5,990 nucleotides of DNA from positions 1 to 5,990 of the forward strand of contig CAMHMM010000119.1 in assembly GCA_946186215.1 (NCBI GenBank), given 5' to 3'. Below, piece after piece: positions 5,677 to 5,990 of this stretch. The notes beneath the pieces are model-generated. The model ran no database searches and was not told the DNA's origin. It worked only from the letters and a program-made list of their open reading frames with translations. The stretch is from an uncultured Ruminococcus sp. Lineage in GTDB: Bacteria > Bacillota > Clostridia > Oscillospirales > Ruminococcaceae. Position 1 is the first letter of the stretch. Each line of letters starts with the position of its first letter. A program made the translations under genes and the position numbers.

Positions 5677-5703
5677 AACTGTTAATGCCGTTATGAGGTA
5701 TAT

Positions 5704-5990
5704 ATGAAAAAATTACTCGGTTACCTGAAGGAATATACGCTTGAAAGCATTGCAGGGCCTCTTTTCAAAATGACGGAGGCACTGCTCGAGCTTTTTGTGC
5801 CGCTGGTAGTGGCGGATATCATCGACAACGGTATAGCCCTTGACGATACGGACTATATCGTAAAAAAATGCCTGCTGCTGGGATTGCTGTCACTGGTGGG
5901 CTTCGGCTTTTCAGTGACGGCCCAGTATTTTGCCGCAAAGGCATCCGTTGGCTTTACAGGCAAGCTTCGCCATGCAGTGTTTGAAAAGAT
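5704..5990 (+). CDS. ABC exporter half-transporter, N-terminal part
   Basis: The first 95 codons are present and the gene runs off the right end. The start ATG 5704 has GAGG (5695-5698) 5 bases upstream. The protein begins MKKLLGYLKEYTLE, then has a membrane segment at about residues 15-40 (GPLFKMTEALLELFVPLVVA), the short IIDNGIALDD loop, a second segment at about 53-77 (CLLLGLLSLVGFGFSVTAQYF), and then AAKASVGFTGKLRHAVFEK. This order is characteristic of type 1 ABC exporters (MsbA/LmrA/BmrA-like half-transporters), where a six-helix membrane domain is followed by an ATPase domain, here outside the window. Such proteins move drugs, lipids or peptides out of the cell; the substrate cannot be told from this part. 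A partner half-transporter may follow, as these are often paired in Clostridia. Confidence 0.88.
   Translation, partial: MKKLLGYLKEYTLESIAGPLFKMTEALLELFVPLVVADIIDNGIALDDTDYIVKKCLLLGLLSLVGFGFSVTAQYFAAKASVGFTGKLRHAVFEK

Noticed and set aside
1..5990. CRISPR arrays, tRNA or rRNA genes, insertion sequences
   Set aside because: No regularly spaced identical repeats, no tRNA-like cloverleaf or rRNA sequence that I recognise, and no transposase frame was found on either strand.

Overview
The window looks like chromosomal housekeeping DNA from a Gram-positive anaerobe of the Clostridia. The protein wording, the strong AAGGAG-type ribosome binding sites, the extended -10 promoters and the use of GatCAB fit a Ruminococcus-like member of the Oscillospiraceae. 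That placement is an inference from style, not from a marker gene. Every gene lies on the + strand.

Layout: (1) 1-145 is the end of a gene whose product finishes in a heavy-metal-associated (HMA) domain, followed by a good intrinsic terminator (192-226). (2) 227-632 is a noncoding stretch of about 400 bases. It holds a degenerate repeat with a spacing of about 90 bases, several small hairpins, and an AT-rich promoter (about 493-520) with a leader of about 105 bases. (3) 633-1302 is a YitT/DUF161-type membrane protein gene interrupted by one frameshift near 990-1000, followed by a strong terminator (1321-1356). (4) 1377-4647 is a complete gatC-gatA-gatB operon with its own near-consensus promoter. 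It encodes the tRNA-dependent amidotransferase that makes Gln-tRNA(Gln) and/or Asn-tRNA(Asn). (5) 4699-5616 encodes a MurR/RpiR-type regulator (HTH plus SIS domain), 51 bases after gatB with no terminator between them. (6) 5617-5703 is a short gap with a 9-bp hairpin and small palindromes. (7) From 5704 to the window end is the start of an ABC exporter half-transporter (TMD first).

The gat genes form one functional unit: GatA releases ammonia from Gln or Asn, GatB activates and amidates the mischarged tRNA, and GatC is the scaffold. The HMA protein, the YitT-like protein, the RpiR regulator and the ABC exporter have no obvious shared pathway with it. A link between the RpiR regulator and the downstream exporter is possible by position only. 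I found no convincing undescribed system. The points most worth a second look are the frameshifted membrane gene, the repeat-rich gap upstream of it, and the structured gap before the exporter.
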